The notes: generated from the letters alone by a model not told the origin. A stretch of DNA of 15,089 nt from Pseudobdellovibrio sp. (GCA_025449725.1 JANWIU010000091.1:1-15089), one strand, 5' to 3'. Shown: positions 6,656-14,909, numbered from the stretch's first letter. Program-made: numbers and translations.

Positions 6656-7846
6656 TTAACGTTTCGAAATTTCTTTTCCTCGAATGAAAAGTTGGTGTTC
6701 AGGAGTATGTCCGGCCGAATAGAAGAAATCCGTGAGCTCCGCATCGGTGCAAATGAAATTTGCAGCTTTACCAACCTCTAAAGACCCTTCTTCGCCATCA
6801 ATCCCTAAGGCTTTTGCAGCTCCAAGCGTGTAGGCAGAGAACACTTCAGGCAAAGTCATCTTCATTTCAAGCCTTGCCAGCAATCCCACTGTTGCCAAAT
6901 CCTGCGATGGGCAACTGCCCGGGTTAAAATCAGTGGCTAAAGCCACCGTCGCGCCAGAATCAATTAATTTTCGCGCCGGCGGATACGCACACTTCATATA
7001 AAGATCGGCCAATGGCAACAGCACAGCTACCGTTTTTGAATTCGAAAACTTTTTTATGAGTTCGTCATCAAGATTAATGACGTGATCCGCGGAGTGCGCC
7101 CCATGTTCAAGGGCCAAACCTGCCCCAGCCGACAGTGATAACTGGTTTGCATGGACTGTTAAATCAAAACCAAGGTCTTTCGCCTTGCGCAGATACCTTT
7201 GCGATTCTTCCTTTTCAAAAAATTTATTTTCAATAAAGATGTCCACACGACGAGAGAGCTTTTTCCTTTTAATTTCCGGCAGCAGTTTTTCGGAAAGAAA
7301 TTCCAGGTAAGAAGAGTTATCTGAAAACTCCGGCGGGCGGGCATGCGCACCTAAAAATGTACTGATTACGCGCGGGCCTTTTAGCTTTTTAATGACGTTT
7401 AAACATTTAATTTCATTTTTTACATCCAAGGCATAGCCCGTCTTCACTTCTAAGGTTGAAACGCCCTGCCGTAAAAAGGAATCGACTCTTTTTTGAGTGA
7501 CGGATAGCAACTGCTTTTCAGTTGCTATCCGGGTCTGCTTCATCGTTGAAAGAATTCCGCCACCTTTGGCCGCGATTTCCTGATAGCTGACTCCGTTATT
7601 ACGCATTTCAAATTCGTTCGCGCGTGAACCGGCAAACAAAGTATGGGTGTGACACTCAATAAAGGACGGAAACACCAGCTTCGCCTTCAAATCCGTAACT
7701 TTTTTAAATTTAAAAATTTTTGGAACCTTAGTCTGAGGCCCTGTCCATTGAACAGTTCCGTCCTTAACGATCAGCGCGCTCTTTGCCGTCACACTTTTAA
7801 AATCAGGTGCAACCAGTCTACAGTTCTTAAAAAGTTGCAGCGACAT
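6656..7846 (-). CDS. hutI: Imidazolonepropionase
   Basis: HutI hydrolyses 4-imidazolone-5-propionate to N-formimidoyl-L-glutamate, the third step of histidine degradation. The 396 residues fit the family length. The amidohydrolase metal-binding motif is HTH at residues 66-68 (ECHTHTLFAGSR), followed by the HutI-typical GVSYQEIAAKGGGILST. H168 (GAHA), H232 (VHANQLS), H255 (SADHV) and D306 (ALATDFNPGSCPS) supply further metal and active-site positions. Where many homologues have HADE or HAEQ, this protein has HANQ, so the acidic residue there is absent. ATG immediately follows the TAA of gpmA, with AAGAAG inside the gpmA end serving as ribosome-binding site, so the two are translationally linked. 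No hutH, hutU or hutG is in the window. A perfect 13-bp hairpin lies inside the coding region at 7501-7531. Confidence 0.94.
   Translation of the reverse strand: MSLQLFKNCRLVAPDFKSVTAKSALIVKDGTVQWTGPQTKVPKIFKFKKVTDLKAKLVFPSFIECHTHTLFAGSRANEFEMRNNGVSYQEIAAKGGGILSTMKQTRIATEKQLLSVTQKRVDSFLRQGVSTLEVKTGYALDVKNEIKCLNVIKKLKGPRVISTFLGAHARPPEFSDNSSYLEFLSEKLLPEIKRKKLSRRVDIFIENKFFEKEESQRYLRKAKDLGFDLTVHANQLSLSAGAGLALEHGAHSADHVINLDDELIKKFSNSKTVAVLLPLADLYMKCAYPPARKLIDSGATVALATDFNPGSCPSQDLATVGLLARLEMKMTLPEVFSAYTLGAAKALGIDGEEGSLEVGKAANFICTDAELTDFFYSAGHTPEHQLFIRGKEISKR
7501..7531. repeat. Perfect 13-bp inverted repeat inside hutI
   Basis: Arms at 7501-7513 (cggatagcaactg) and 7519-7531 (cagttgctatccg) are exact reverse complements around a 5-base loop. 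In the hutI mRNA this gives a 13-bp stem with an A-rich loop (aaaag). It encodes the normal, family-like region around residues 106-115, so it is not an insertion at protein level. No U tract follows, so it is not a typical terminator. Confidence 0.85.
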
Positions 7847-8593
7847 TTACTTCTTTTTTCCTTGTGCGGCAACGGAAGCCATTGCTTTCGCCACTTCTTC
7901 GGGGTCGCCTAAAAATTCTTTACTGATAAAGTTTAAGTGTTGATCTAACTTGTACACCAGGGGAATTCCGGTAGGAACATTCACTTCCATGATTTCACCC
8001 TGACTTAAACCCTCAAGATGCATAATCAAAGCGCGAAGAGAATTCCCATGTGCTGCAATCAAAATTTTTTTGCCGGCCATCAAATCCGGTCCAATTTTTT
8101 GTGACCACAAAGGTAAAAAGCGTGCGACTGTATCTTTCAGCGATTCCCCGCTGGGCAAAGCTTCCGGATTTACATCGCGATAACGAGGATCATGCACTGG
8201 ATGATCCGGGTTATTGCGGCTCATCTGCGGTGGCGGCGTATCGTAGCTTCTGCGCCAGATCTTTACTTGATCTTCGCCATGCTTTTCTGCCGTTTCCGTT
8301 TTGTTCAATCCCTGCAGATCACCGTAGTGCCGCTCATTTAAGCGCCACTCTTTTGTGACCGGAATCCAGTGAAGTTTCATTTCGTCTAAAATGTAATTGA
8401 GAGTTTTAATGGCCCGAGTCAGACGGCTTGTATATGCCAGATTAAAATCAAAGCCTTTTTCCCTGAGGGTTTTGCCTGCTTTTTGCGCTTCCAAAATACC
8501 TTTTTCCGCCAGATCAACGTCTTTCCAACCTGTAAAGCGATTTTCCTGATTCCAAAGCGATTCTCCATGGCGGACAACGACTAATGTATACAC
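7847..8593 (-). CDS. gpmA: 2,3-bisphosphoglycerate-dependent phosphoglycerate mutase
   Basis: GpmA interconverts 3-phosphoglycerate and 2-phosphoglycerate in glycolysis and gluconeogenesis. The 248-residue product aligns end to end with E. coli GpmA from memory. RHGES gives the phosphorylated catalytic His (H9), followed by NRFTGWKDVDL. TSRLTRA carries the substrate-binding R60, NERHYGDLQGLNK gives the acid/base E87, and AAHGNSLRA carries H182. The dPGM-specific insert (residues 110-145, including HDPRY) separates it from short phosphatases of the same superfamily. Translation starts at GTG (8593) with GGGAG seven bases upstream, encoding MYTLVVVRHG. It is the first gene of a leftward unit; its TAA is followed directly by the ATG of hutI. 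It diverges from sucA across a 105-base gap, placing a glycolytic and a TCA-cycle gene head to head. Confidence 0.97.
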   Translation of the reverse strand: MYTLVVVRHGESLWNQENRFTGWKDVDLAEKGILEAQKAGKTLREKGFDFNLAYTSRLTRAIKTLNYILDEMKLHWIPVTKEWRLNERHYGDLQGLNKTETAEKHGEDQVKIWRRSYDTPPPQMSRNNPDHPVHDPRYRDVNPEALPSGESLKDTVARFLPLWSQKIGPDLMAGKKILIAAHGNSLRALIMHLEGLSQGEIMEVNVPTGIPLVYKLDQHLNFISKEFLGDPEEVAKAMASVAAQGKKK

Positions 8594-8623
8594 AAAAATT
8601 CTCCCTGTAATTTCGAGAAGCTA

Positions 8624-8650
8624 ACGGTGTTTTTTATTTTATCTCACCGT
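8624..8650. promoter_or_regulatory. Dyad in the gpmA-sucA divergent gap
   Basis: acggtg at 8624-8629 and caccgt at 8645-8650 form 6-bp inverted half-sites whose centres are 21 bases apart, about two helical turns. The T-rich spacer makes a stable hairpin unlikely, but the geometry fits a dimeric repressor or activator site. It lies between the gpmA and sucA starts. I could not pick convincing -35/-10 elements for either gene here. Confidence 0.25.
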
Positions 8651-8698
8651 CATTTTATGAGAGGATTATGGGGCTAAAAACAATTGAGGTCAAAGATA

Positions 8699-11410
8699 AT
8701 GAATCACATGAATCTTGAGTATTTAGAATCGCTTTACAATCAGTTTAAAAGTTCACCTGACTCAGTCGGTACAGAGTGGAAAAGATTTTTTGAAGGTGTT
8801 GAATTCGCGAAAGATGGCGCCTTCGGTTTGTCAGAAAAAGAATTAGACGTTTATCACTTGATCACGGCTTACCGTAACTACGGCCATTTTGAAGCGGATC
8901 TTGATCCACTCACAAATTCTGTTGCGCCAAGCGATCAATTACGTTTGAACAAATTTAATTTAAAAGAATCTGATTTAAACACAAGATTTCAAATCGGTTC
9001 CATCATCGGAAAACCGAACGCAACTTTGGCAGAGATTCTAAATCACTTAAAATCCGTGTATTGCGGCACCTTGACTGTTCAGTGTGCTGAAGCATTGCCT
9101 GACATCCGCGATTGGTTCATCAAAGAATTTGAACAGAATCCTACAAACTTCAAGCTGACTGTTGATGAAAAGAAAGAAATTTTGTCTTCTGTTACCAACG
9201 CTGAGGCTCTTGAAAAGTTTATTCATACCCGTTACGTGGGAACTAAAAGATTTTCGGTAGAGGGCGGAGATGCCACTTTGCCAATGCTGGACCGTTTTAC
9301 TTCGCAAGGCGCAGCGCTTGGCGTACAGGAAATCGTTTTGGGAATGGCTCACCGCGGACGCATTAACGTACTTGCCAATTACATGGGTAAAAATGTCGGG
9401 CAAATGTTTGCCGACTTTAATGGGCCTACGGAATTAGAGACGCCGCTTGAAGATTACGACGGCGACGTCAAATATCATTTAGGTTACAGCAAAGTTAAAA
9501 AAACAAAGCATGGCGAAGTGGAAGCTCATCTTGCGTTTAACCCTTCTCATTTGGAAGCGGTAAACCCGGTGGTGCTTGGAATGGTGCGCGCTTCTCAGCG
9601 CCGTCGTAAAGACACAAAAGAACGAAAGAGTGTATTACCGATTCTTATTCACGGGGATGCTGCGTTTGCCGGCCAGGGCGTTGTGATGGAAACTTTCCAG
9701 ATGGCGCACGTTCGTGGATACACCGTGGGTGGAACCGTACATTTGGTTATTGATAATCAAGTTGGTTTTACAACCAATCCTGAAAATGGCCGCTCGGCTC
9801 ATTACTCTTCTGATGTGGCGAAGGTTCTTGCGATACCGGTCATTCACTGTAACGGTGACGACGTTGAAGCCTGTATCCGCGCGGTTGATTTGGCCATCCG
9901 CTACCGTCAGGAATGGAAGCGCGATATTGTTATCAACATCATGTGCTACCGCCGCTTCGGCCACAACGAAGGCGACGAGCCTGCTTACACGCAGCCGCTC
10001 ATGTACGACATCATCCGCAAACATCCGACATTACGTGAAGTCTATTCTAAAAAATTAGTGCAAAACGGAACTTGCGATCAGGGTTATGCTGATTCATTGC
10101 TTTCAAACCGCATGAACGAGCTTCAAAAAATTTATGAAGACACAAAGGCTCAGCCGCCTAAAGTTAAAACTTTTAAATTCGAAGGTCCTTGGAACGGTCT
10201 TAAAAAAGCAACCCAGGCCGACATCGAAAAACCGTGTAATACTTCTGTGGACCTAGCGACACTGAAAAAAATCGGAAACGTCATTGCGTCTGTGCCCGAA
10301 GGTTTCAATATTCATCCGAAGCTGGTAAAACTTCTAGATACCCGAAAAGCGATGGCCAACGGATCTGAACCTGTTGACTGGGGAATGGGAGAGCTTCTGG
10401 CTTATGGAAGCTTAATCAATGAAGGCACCTCAGTGCGCTTAACCGGTCAGGACTGCGTACGCGGAACCTTCACTCACCGCCATGCAGGTTTTTATGATAC
10501 TAAAACCGGCGCAGCTTACTTCGCTTTAAAAGAATACAATTCGCAAAAAACAAACTTCTGCGTTTATGATTCTATTTTATCTGAATACGCAGTAATGGGT
10601 TTTGAATACGGCAACTCCATCACGGACCCAAGCTTTTTAACAATGTGGGAAGCTCAGTTCGGGGATTTCTGTAACGGTGCTCAAATCATGATTGATCAGT
10701 TTATTTCTGGCGGCGAATCAAAATGGCAACAAATGAGCGGTTTAGTGTTATTGCTTCCTCACGGTTACGAAGGCCAGGGCCCAGAGCACTCTTCAGCCCG
10801 TCTTGAAAGATTCCTGCAGTTATCTGCGCAGAACAACATTCAAGTGGCCAATCTGACCACTCCAGGGCAGATCTTCCATGCGTTACGCCGCCAAGTCCGA
10901 CGGGATTTCAGAAAACCGTTAGTGATCATGTCACCGAAATCTTTGCTTCGTCATCCGCGCGCGACCAGCACAATAGATGAAATTGCGAAATCTTCCTTCC
11001 AGGAAGTTTTAAATGATCCGTTTATCACCGATGCAAAAAAAGTTGAAAAAATTGTTTTTGTTTCCGGTAAACTTTATTACGAACTACTTGAAGAGCGTGA
11101 AAAGTCACGCGACCTTTCAACTGCACTTGTACGCTTAGAACAGATTTCTCCTTACCCTGCACACAGAGTAAAAGAAATCTTCCAGCAATACACGAATGCT
11201 AAAAAAGTTGTTTGGGCACAGGAAGAACCGAAAAACATGGGCTCGTTTCAGTTTGTTTATTTTAAATTTGCTGAACTGATGAATCAAATGGGCTTAAAAG
11301 CCAGCTTCAGTTATGTAGGCCGTCCTGAAAGATCATCTCCTGCGACCGGATCTATCTACCGTCACAGAGCCGAACAACAGCAGATCGTTTCGGATGTATT
11401 TAAAATTTAA
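8699..11410 (+). CDS. sucA: 2-oxoglutarate dehydrogenase E1 component
   Basis: E1o is the thiamine-diphosphate-dependent subunit that decarboxylates 2-oxoglutarate and passes the succinyl group to the E2 lipoyl arm. The 903-residue protein is close to the 933 of E. coli SucA. Residues 4-35 are the small N-terminal docking segment (YLESLYNQF...EWKRFFEGV). TAYRNYGHFEADLDPL follows at 56-71, then TRYVGTKRFSVEGGD at 177-191 and GMAHRGRINVLA at 215-226. The thiamine diphosphate/Mg site runs from GDAAFAGQG (319-327) to DNQVGFTT (352-359). RRFGHNEGDEP and LPHGYEGQGPEHSSAR mark the later domains. The YCG segment near 121-123 is followed by TLTVQCAEAL where homologues usually carry an EYMH-like stretch. 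I choose ATG 8699 because GAGG lies nine bases upstream; a TTG at 8684 keeps the frame but lacks such a site. sucB starts 24 bases downstream. Confidence 0.97.
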   Translation: MNHMNLEYLESLYNQFKSSPDSVGTEWKRFFEGVEFAKDGAFGLSEKELDVYHLITAYRNYGHFEADLDPLTNSVAPSDQLRLNKFNLKESDLNTRFQIGSIIGKPNATLAEILNHLKSVYCGTLTVQCAEALPDIRDWFIKEFEQNPTNFKLTVDEKKEILSSVTNAEALEKFIHTRYVGTKRFSVEGGDATLPMLDRFTSQGAALGVQEIVLGMAHRGRINVLANYMGKNVGQMFADFNGPTELETPLEDYDGDVKYHLGYSKVKKTKHGEVEAHLAFNPSHLEAVNPVVLGMVRASQRRRKDTKERKSVLPILIHGDAAFAGQGVVMETFQMAHVRGYTVGGTVHLVIDNQVGFTTNPENGRSAHYSSDVAKVLAIPVIHCNGDDVEACIRAVDLAIRYRQEWKRDIVINIMCYRRFGHNEGDEPAYTQPLMYDIIRKHPTLREVYSKKLVQNGTCDQGYADSLLSNRMNELQKIYEDTKAQPPKVKTFKFEGPWNGLKKATQADIEKPCNTSVDLATLKKIGNVIASVPEGFNIHPKLVKLLDTRKAMANGSEPVDWGMGELLAYGSLINEGTSVRLTGQDCVRGTFTHRHAGFYDTKTGAAYFALKEYNSQKTNFCVYDSILSEYAVMGFEYGNSITDPSFLTMWEAQFGDFCNGAQIMIDQFISGGESKWQQMSGLVLLLPHGYEGQGPEHSSARLERFLQLSAQNNIQVANLTTPGQIFHALRRQVRRDFRKPLVIMSPKSLLRHPRATSTIDEIAKSSFQEVLNDPFITDAKKVEKIVFVSGKLYYELLEEREKSRDLSTALVRLEQISPYPAHRVKEIFQQYTNAKKVVWAQEEPKNMGSFQFVYFKFAELMNQMGLKASFSYVGRPERSSPATGSIYRHRAEQQQIVSDVFKI

Positions 11411-11434
11411 TTTTTAAGAAAAGGAATAAGGAAA

Positions 11435-12700
11435 ATGAAAATTGACGTCAAAGTCCCCGCAGTAGGCGAATCGATCACGGAAGCAGTTATCGGCAACTGG
11501 ACTAAAAAATCCGGAGAAGCGGTAAAAATGAATGATGTGATTATGCTTCTTGAAACAGATAAAGCTTCTGTAGAAGTCGTTGCTGAAAAAGATGGTGTCA
11601 TCACGATTCAGGCACAGGCCGGCGAAACGGTAAAGATCGGCGCGACGGTAGCAACGATTGATACAGACGCAAAACCAACGGTCGCTTCTGCTGCACCTAC
11701 GGCAACGGCTGCTCCCGCTTCACAGCCTGCAGGTGGTGGTGGGCGTGCGACTCACCCCGATTTACAAACACATTTATCTCCGGCAGTTCAGCGTGTTGTT
11801 AACGAAACCGGAGTGAACCCATCTCAAGTCACAGGCTCTGGCCTTGGCGGACGTTTAACAAAATCCGATGTCGTTAACGCTTCATCTAATGCGGTTCCGG
11901 CAACGCAAGCTTCTGCTCTGTCTGGATCTGCGCCTTCAGCGCCGGCACAAAAAGCGCCTGCACCGGTTCAGGCCCCGGTGCTTCGCGGCCCTTCTAAGCA
12001 AGGTGAAATCAAACGCGTACCAATGACCAACATCCGCAAACGTATCGCAGAGAGACTGGTTCAGGCTCAACATACGGCTGCCATCCTGACAACTTTCAAC
12101 GAAGTCGACATGTCTAAAATCATTGAGATCCGTGCAAAATATAAAGATAAGTTCAAAGAAAAATACGGCGTGAATTTAGGATTCAACGGATTTTTTGTTA
12201 AAGCGGTTGTCGAAGCCTTAAAAGCTTTCCCTGCAGTTAATGCGTGGATCGACGGTCAAGAAGTTGAGTATCACAATTATTACAATATCGGCATTGCGGT
12301 TTCAACTGAGCGTGGCTTGATGGTTCCAAATCTTAAAGATGCTGATCAGTATTCAGTTGCAGGAATCGAAATGGCGATTCGCGATCTGGCAAACAAAGGA
12401 CGCGACGGAAAAATCACACCAGACGATTTAGGCGGTGGGACATTCTCAATCACTAACGGCGGCGTTTTCGGTTCTTTGTTGTCGACTCCAATTTTAAATC
12501 CGCCTCAGAGCGCGATCTTGGGCCTTCACAAAGTGGAAGATCGTCCGGTTGCTATTAGCGGAAAAGTAGAAGTTCGTCCGATGATGTACGTGGCACTTTC
12601 TTACGACCACCGCATTATCGATGGTAAAGAAGCAGTCGGCTTTTTAGTTAAAATTAAAGAAGGCGTTGAAGATCCTGAGAGACTTCTCCTCGAGGTCTAA
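11435..12700 (+). CDS. sucB: Dihydrolipoamide succinyltransferase, E2 of 2-oxoglutarate dehydrogenase
   Basis: E2o forms the core of the complex, taking the succinyl group from E1 on its lipoyl lysine and transferring it to CoA. The 421 residues show the standard order. The N-terminal lipoyl domain (1-78) has the modified Lys at K43 in ETDKASVEV. A flexible Ala/Pro/Thr linker follows. The peripheral subunit-binding domain lies at about 108-145 (LSPAVQRVVNE, GSGLGGRLTKSDV), then a second Ala/Pro linker. The catalytic domain runs from about residue 190 (RVPMTNIRKRIAERL). The active-site block is YDHRIIDGKEAVGFL, giving H392 and D396. The DHRIIDG and FLVKIKE endings resemble SucB rather than the pyruvate dehydrogenase E2. 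Only one lipoyl domain is present, as is usual for E2o. AAGGA at 11421-11425 supports the start. The SDR gene begins one base after the stop. Confidence 0.97.
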   Translation: MKIDVKVPAVGESITEAVIGNWTKKSGEAVKMNDVIMLLETDKASVEVVAEKDGVITIQAQAGETVKIGATVATIDTDAKPTVASAAPTATAAPASQPAGGGGRATHPDLQTHLSPAVQRVVNETGVNPSQVTGSGLGGRLTKSDVVNASSNAVPATQASALSGSAPSAPAQKAPAPVQAPVLRGPSKQGEIKRVPMTNIRKRIAERLVQAQHTAAILTTFNEVDMSKIIEIRAKYKDKFKEKYGVNLGFNGFFVKAVVEALKAFPAVNAWIDGQEVEYHNYYNIGIAVSTERGLMVPNLKDADQYSVAGIEMAIRDLANKGRDGKITPDDLGGGTFSITNGGVFGSLLSTPILNPPQSAILGLHKVEDRPVAISGKVEVRPMMYVALSYDHRIIDGKEAVGFLVKIKEGVEDPERLLLEV

Positions 12701-12701
12701 G

Positions 12702-13487
12702 ATGAACTATACGTTACTTACCGGTGCCTCTTCGGGTATCGGTTTTGAATTAGCACAGGTCTTTGCAGCGAACGGCCACAATTTAATATTAGTGGCCAGA
12801 TCAGAACAAAAACTCAAAGAACTCAAAGCTCAATTAGAAAACGAATTTAAACTTATCAAAGCTGAAGTCATTTCTCTTGATTTATCAAAGCCTGATTCAG
12901 CTGAACAGTTGTTTGGAATTACCGAATCTAAAAACTGGAGCATTGATATTCGTGTTAACAATGCCGGTTTCGGAGACCACGGCGCATTTGTAAAGTCAGA
13001 TATCAAAAAAAACCAGGAAATGATTGATTTGAATATTCTGACATTAACAAAACTGTGCCATTTATACCTTCCGAAAATGATTCAAAAAAGAAGCGGCAAA
13101 ATTTTAAATGTAGCCAGCACAGCCAGCTTTCAGCCCGGTCCTCTTATGTCTGTGTATTACGCCACAAAGGCCTACGTCCTTCATTTTACAGAGGGCCTTC
13201 ATGAAGAACTGCTGGGAACCGGCGTTTCAGCCATGGCGCTTTGCCCAGGCTCAACAGCTTCTGGATTTCAAGCTACGGCAAATTTATCAAATGTAGCCTT
13301 ATTAGATACTTTAAAAATTCCTACTTCTAAAGAAGTTGCCGAATACGGTTATATTGCACTGAAGAAAAACAGAGTAGTGGCTATTCATGGAAAGCTAAAC
13401 TGGCTTCTGGCCGTTAGCGCCGGATTCCTTCCCCGTGTTTTAGTTAGAAAAGTCGCTAAGAAACTTCAGGAAAAACGAAACACCTAA
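12702..13487 (+). CDS. Short-chain dehydrogenase/reductase (SDR), substrate unknown
   Basis: A 261-residue classical SDR, an NAD(P)H-dependent oxidoreductase with a Rossmann fold. The cofactor motif TGASSGIG is at 7-14, D60 follows in the adenine-binding region, and NNAG is at 86-89. The catalytic set is N111, S139 and YYATK (Y152 and K156). ARS after the second strand (residues 32-34) hints at NADP preference, which is inference. CPGSTASGFQ (181-190) is typical of the broad COG0300-like group, in which substrates cannot be predicted from sequence. The start at 12702 has GAGG inside the sucB end, six bases before the ATG; longer in-frame starts would run into sucB. It begins one base after sucB and ends eleven bases before lpd, so it is cotranscribed with the 2-oxoglutarate dehydrogenase genes. 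All catalytic residues are intact. Confidence 0.9.
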   Translation: MNYTLLTGASSGIGFELAQVFAANGHNLILVARSEQKLKELKAQLENEFKLIKAEVISLDLSKPDSAEQLFGITESKNWSIDIRVNNAGFGDHGAFVKSDIKKNQEMIDLNILTLTKLCHLYLPKMIQKRSGKILNVASTASFQPGPLMSVYYATKAYVLHFTEGLHEELLGTGVSAMALCPGSTASGFQATANLSNVALLDTLKIPTSKEVAEYGYIALKKNRVVAIHGKLNWLLAVSAGFLPRVLVRKVAKKLQEKRNT

Positions 13488-13498
13488 CGGAGTTATTT

Positions 13499-14902
13499 AT
13501 GGATGCTTATGATTTAGTTGTAATTGGTTCCGGTCCCGGCGGTTATATCGGCGCCATTCGTGCGGCTCAGTTGGGTTTGAAAACTGCTGTCATTGAAAAA
13601 GATAAAACCTACGGCGGCACCTGCTTAAACGTAGGCTGTATCCCTTCAAAAGCTTTGTTACAGAGTTCTGAGTTTTACCATGAAGCTCAGCACGATTTTG
13701 CAAATCACGGTATCAAGCTGGAATCCATAAAGCTGGATTTGGCTACGATGATGGCCAGAAAAAACAAAATTGTTTCTGACCTCACGGGCGGTATAGAATT
13801 TTTATTTAAGAAAAATAAAATCACAGGCATCAAAGGCACCGGAAAGATTGTTAATACAAACACTGTCGAAGTGACTGACGCAAACGGAACATCCGTTCAG
13901 ATTTCTGCAAAGAATATCATGATTGCAACCGGCTCTGTCCCTGTAGAGCTGCCATTTTTGAAATTTGATGAAAAAAAGGTTTTATCTTCTACCGGTGCTT
14001 TGGCACTTGATTACGTACCAAAAGAAATGATCGTTGTCGGTGGTGGCGTTATTGGGCTTGAGATGGGTTCTGTTTGGGCGCGCCTCGGTTCAAAAGTAAC
14101 CGTTATCGAATACGCAGATAAAATATGCGGGATGATGGATCAGGATTGCATCAACGTTCTTGTACGCTCTCTTAAAAAAATGGGTATGAGTTTTTTAACT
14201 TCTACAAAAGTTACGGGCTCCCGTTCTGTTGGCGGACGCGTAGAACTGAATTATGAATCGGTTACCGATGGCAAAAAGGCTTCAATTGAAGGTGATGTAG
14301 TATTGGTTTCAACAGGACGAAAACCGTTTACAGAAGGCCTGGGCCTTGAAAATGTTGGCGTTGAAAAAGATGAACGTGGCCGCGTAAAAATCAACGACCA
14401 TTACCAAACCAATGTTTCAAATATTTTTGCAATAGGTGATGTAACCTTTGGACCAATGCTGGCCCACAAGGCCGAAGAAGAAGGCGTTGCAGTAGCAGAA
14501 ATCATTGCGACCGGGCACGGCCATGTTAATTACAACACCGTTCCTTCAGTTATTTACACTCATCCTGAAGTGTCTTCAGTGGGTATGACAGAAGATCAAG
14601 CCAGAGCCGCAGGCATCGAACCTGCGACAGGAAAATTTTTATTCGCGGCAAACGGCCGGGCAAAAGCCCGCGGTGCAACGGAAGGCTTTGTGAAAATCGT
14701 TACCGATAAAAAAACCGACCGTATTATCGGCGGTCATATTGTCGGCGCCTCTTCTTCTGAAATGCTGGGAGAGATCATTGTGGCGATGGAATTCGGCGGA
14801 TCCAGTGAAGACCTGGCCCGAAGCTTCCATTCGCACCCAACGATGTCCGAAGTCATTCGCGAAGCGGCTTTGGCAGTAGATAAACGGCAGCGTCAGGGTT
14901 AG
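13499..14902 (+). CDS. lpdA: Dihydrolipoamide dehydrogenase (E3)
   Basis: E3 is the FAD enzyme that reoxidises the dihydrolipoyl arm of E2 and passes electrons to NAD+. The 467 residues fit the family. The FAD-binding motif is GSGPGG (10-15), and the redox disulfide is C42/C47 in GGTCLNVGCIPSK. The NAD-binding motif is GGGVIG (181-186) followed by an acidic residue in VTVIE, and the second FAD contact is AIGDVTFGPMLAHKA. The dimer-interface catalytic pair is H446 and E451 in HSHPTMSE. GGAG six bases before the ATG (13489-13492) sets the start. It is the last gene of the sucA-sucB-SDR unit, so this E3 is presumably dedicated mainly to 2-oxoglutarate dehydrogenase, but it could also serve pyruvate dehydrogenase or glycine cleavage complexes encoded elsewhere. 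A perfect 32-bp inverted repeat begins seven bases after the stop. Confidence 0.97.
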   Translation: MDAYDLVVIGSGPGGYIGAIRAAQLGLKTAVIEKDKTYGGTCLNVGCIPSKALLQSSEFYHEAQHDFANHGIKLESIKLDLATMMARKNKIVSDLTGGIEFLFKKNKITGIKGTGKIVNTNTVEVTDANGTSVQISAKNIMIATGSVPVELPFLKFDEKKVLSSTGALALDYVPKEMIVVGGGVIGLEMGSVWARLGSKVTVIEYADKICGMMDQDCINVLVRSLKKMGMSFLTSTKVTGSRSVGGRVELNYESVTDGKKASIEGDVVLVSTGRKPFTEGLGLENVGVEKDERGRVKINDHYQTNVSNIFAIGDVTFGPMLAHKAEEEGVAVAEIIATGHGHVNYNTVPSVIYTHPEVSSVGMTEDQARAAGIEPATGKFLFAANGRAKARGATEGFVKIVTDKKTDRIIGGHIVGASSSEMLGEIIVAMEFGGSSEDLARSFHSHPTMSEVIREAALAVDKRQRQG

Positions 14903-14909
14903 GTTTGCC

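Noticed and set aside
8684..8698. TTG start for sucA
   Set aside because: GAGG fits the ATG at 8699 with good spacing, and the extra five residues have no family support.
9635..10024. Long antisense frame (129 codons) within sucA
   Set aside because: The protein has no family resemblance and the opposite strand encodes the conserved thiamine-diphosphate domain.
11690..11990. Ala/Pro-rich repeats in sucB as a tandem repeat of interest
   Set aside because: These are the usual flexible linkers of E2 proteins on either side of the subunit-binding domain.
12666..12701. Earlier in-frame start for the SDR inside sucB
   Set aside because: It overlaps the sucB catalytic domain end; ATG 12702 has GAGG at proper distance and begins the Rossmann strand directly.
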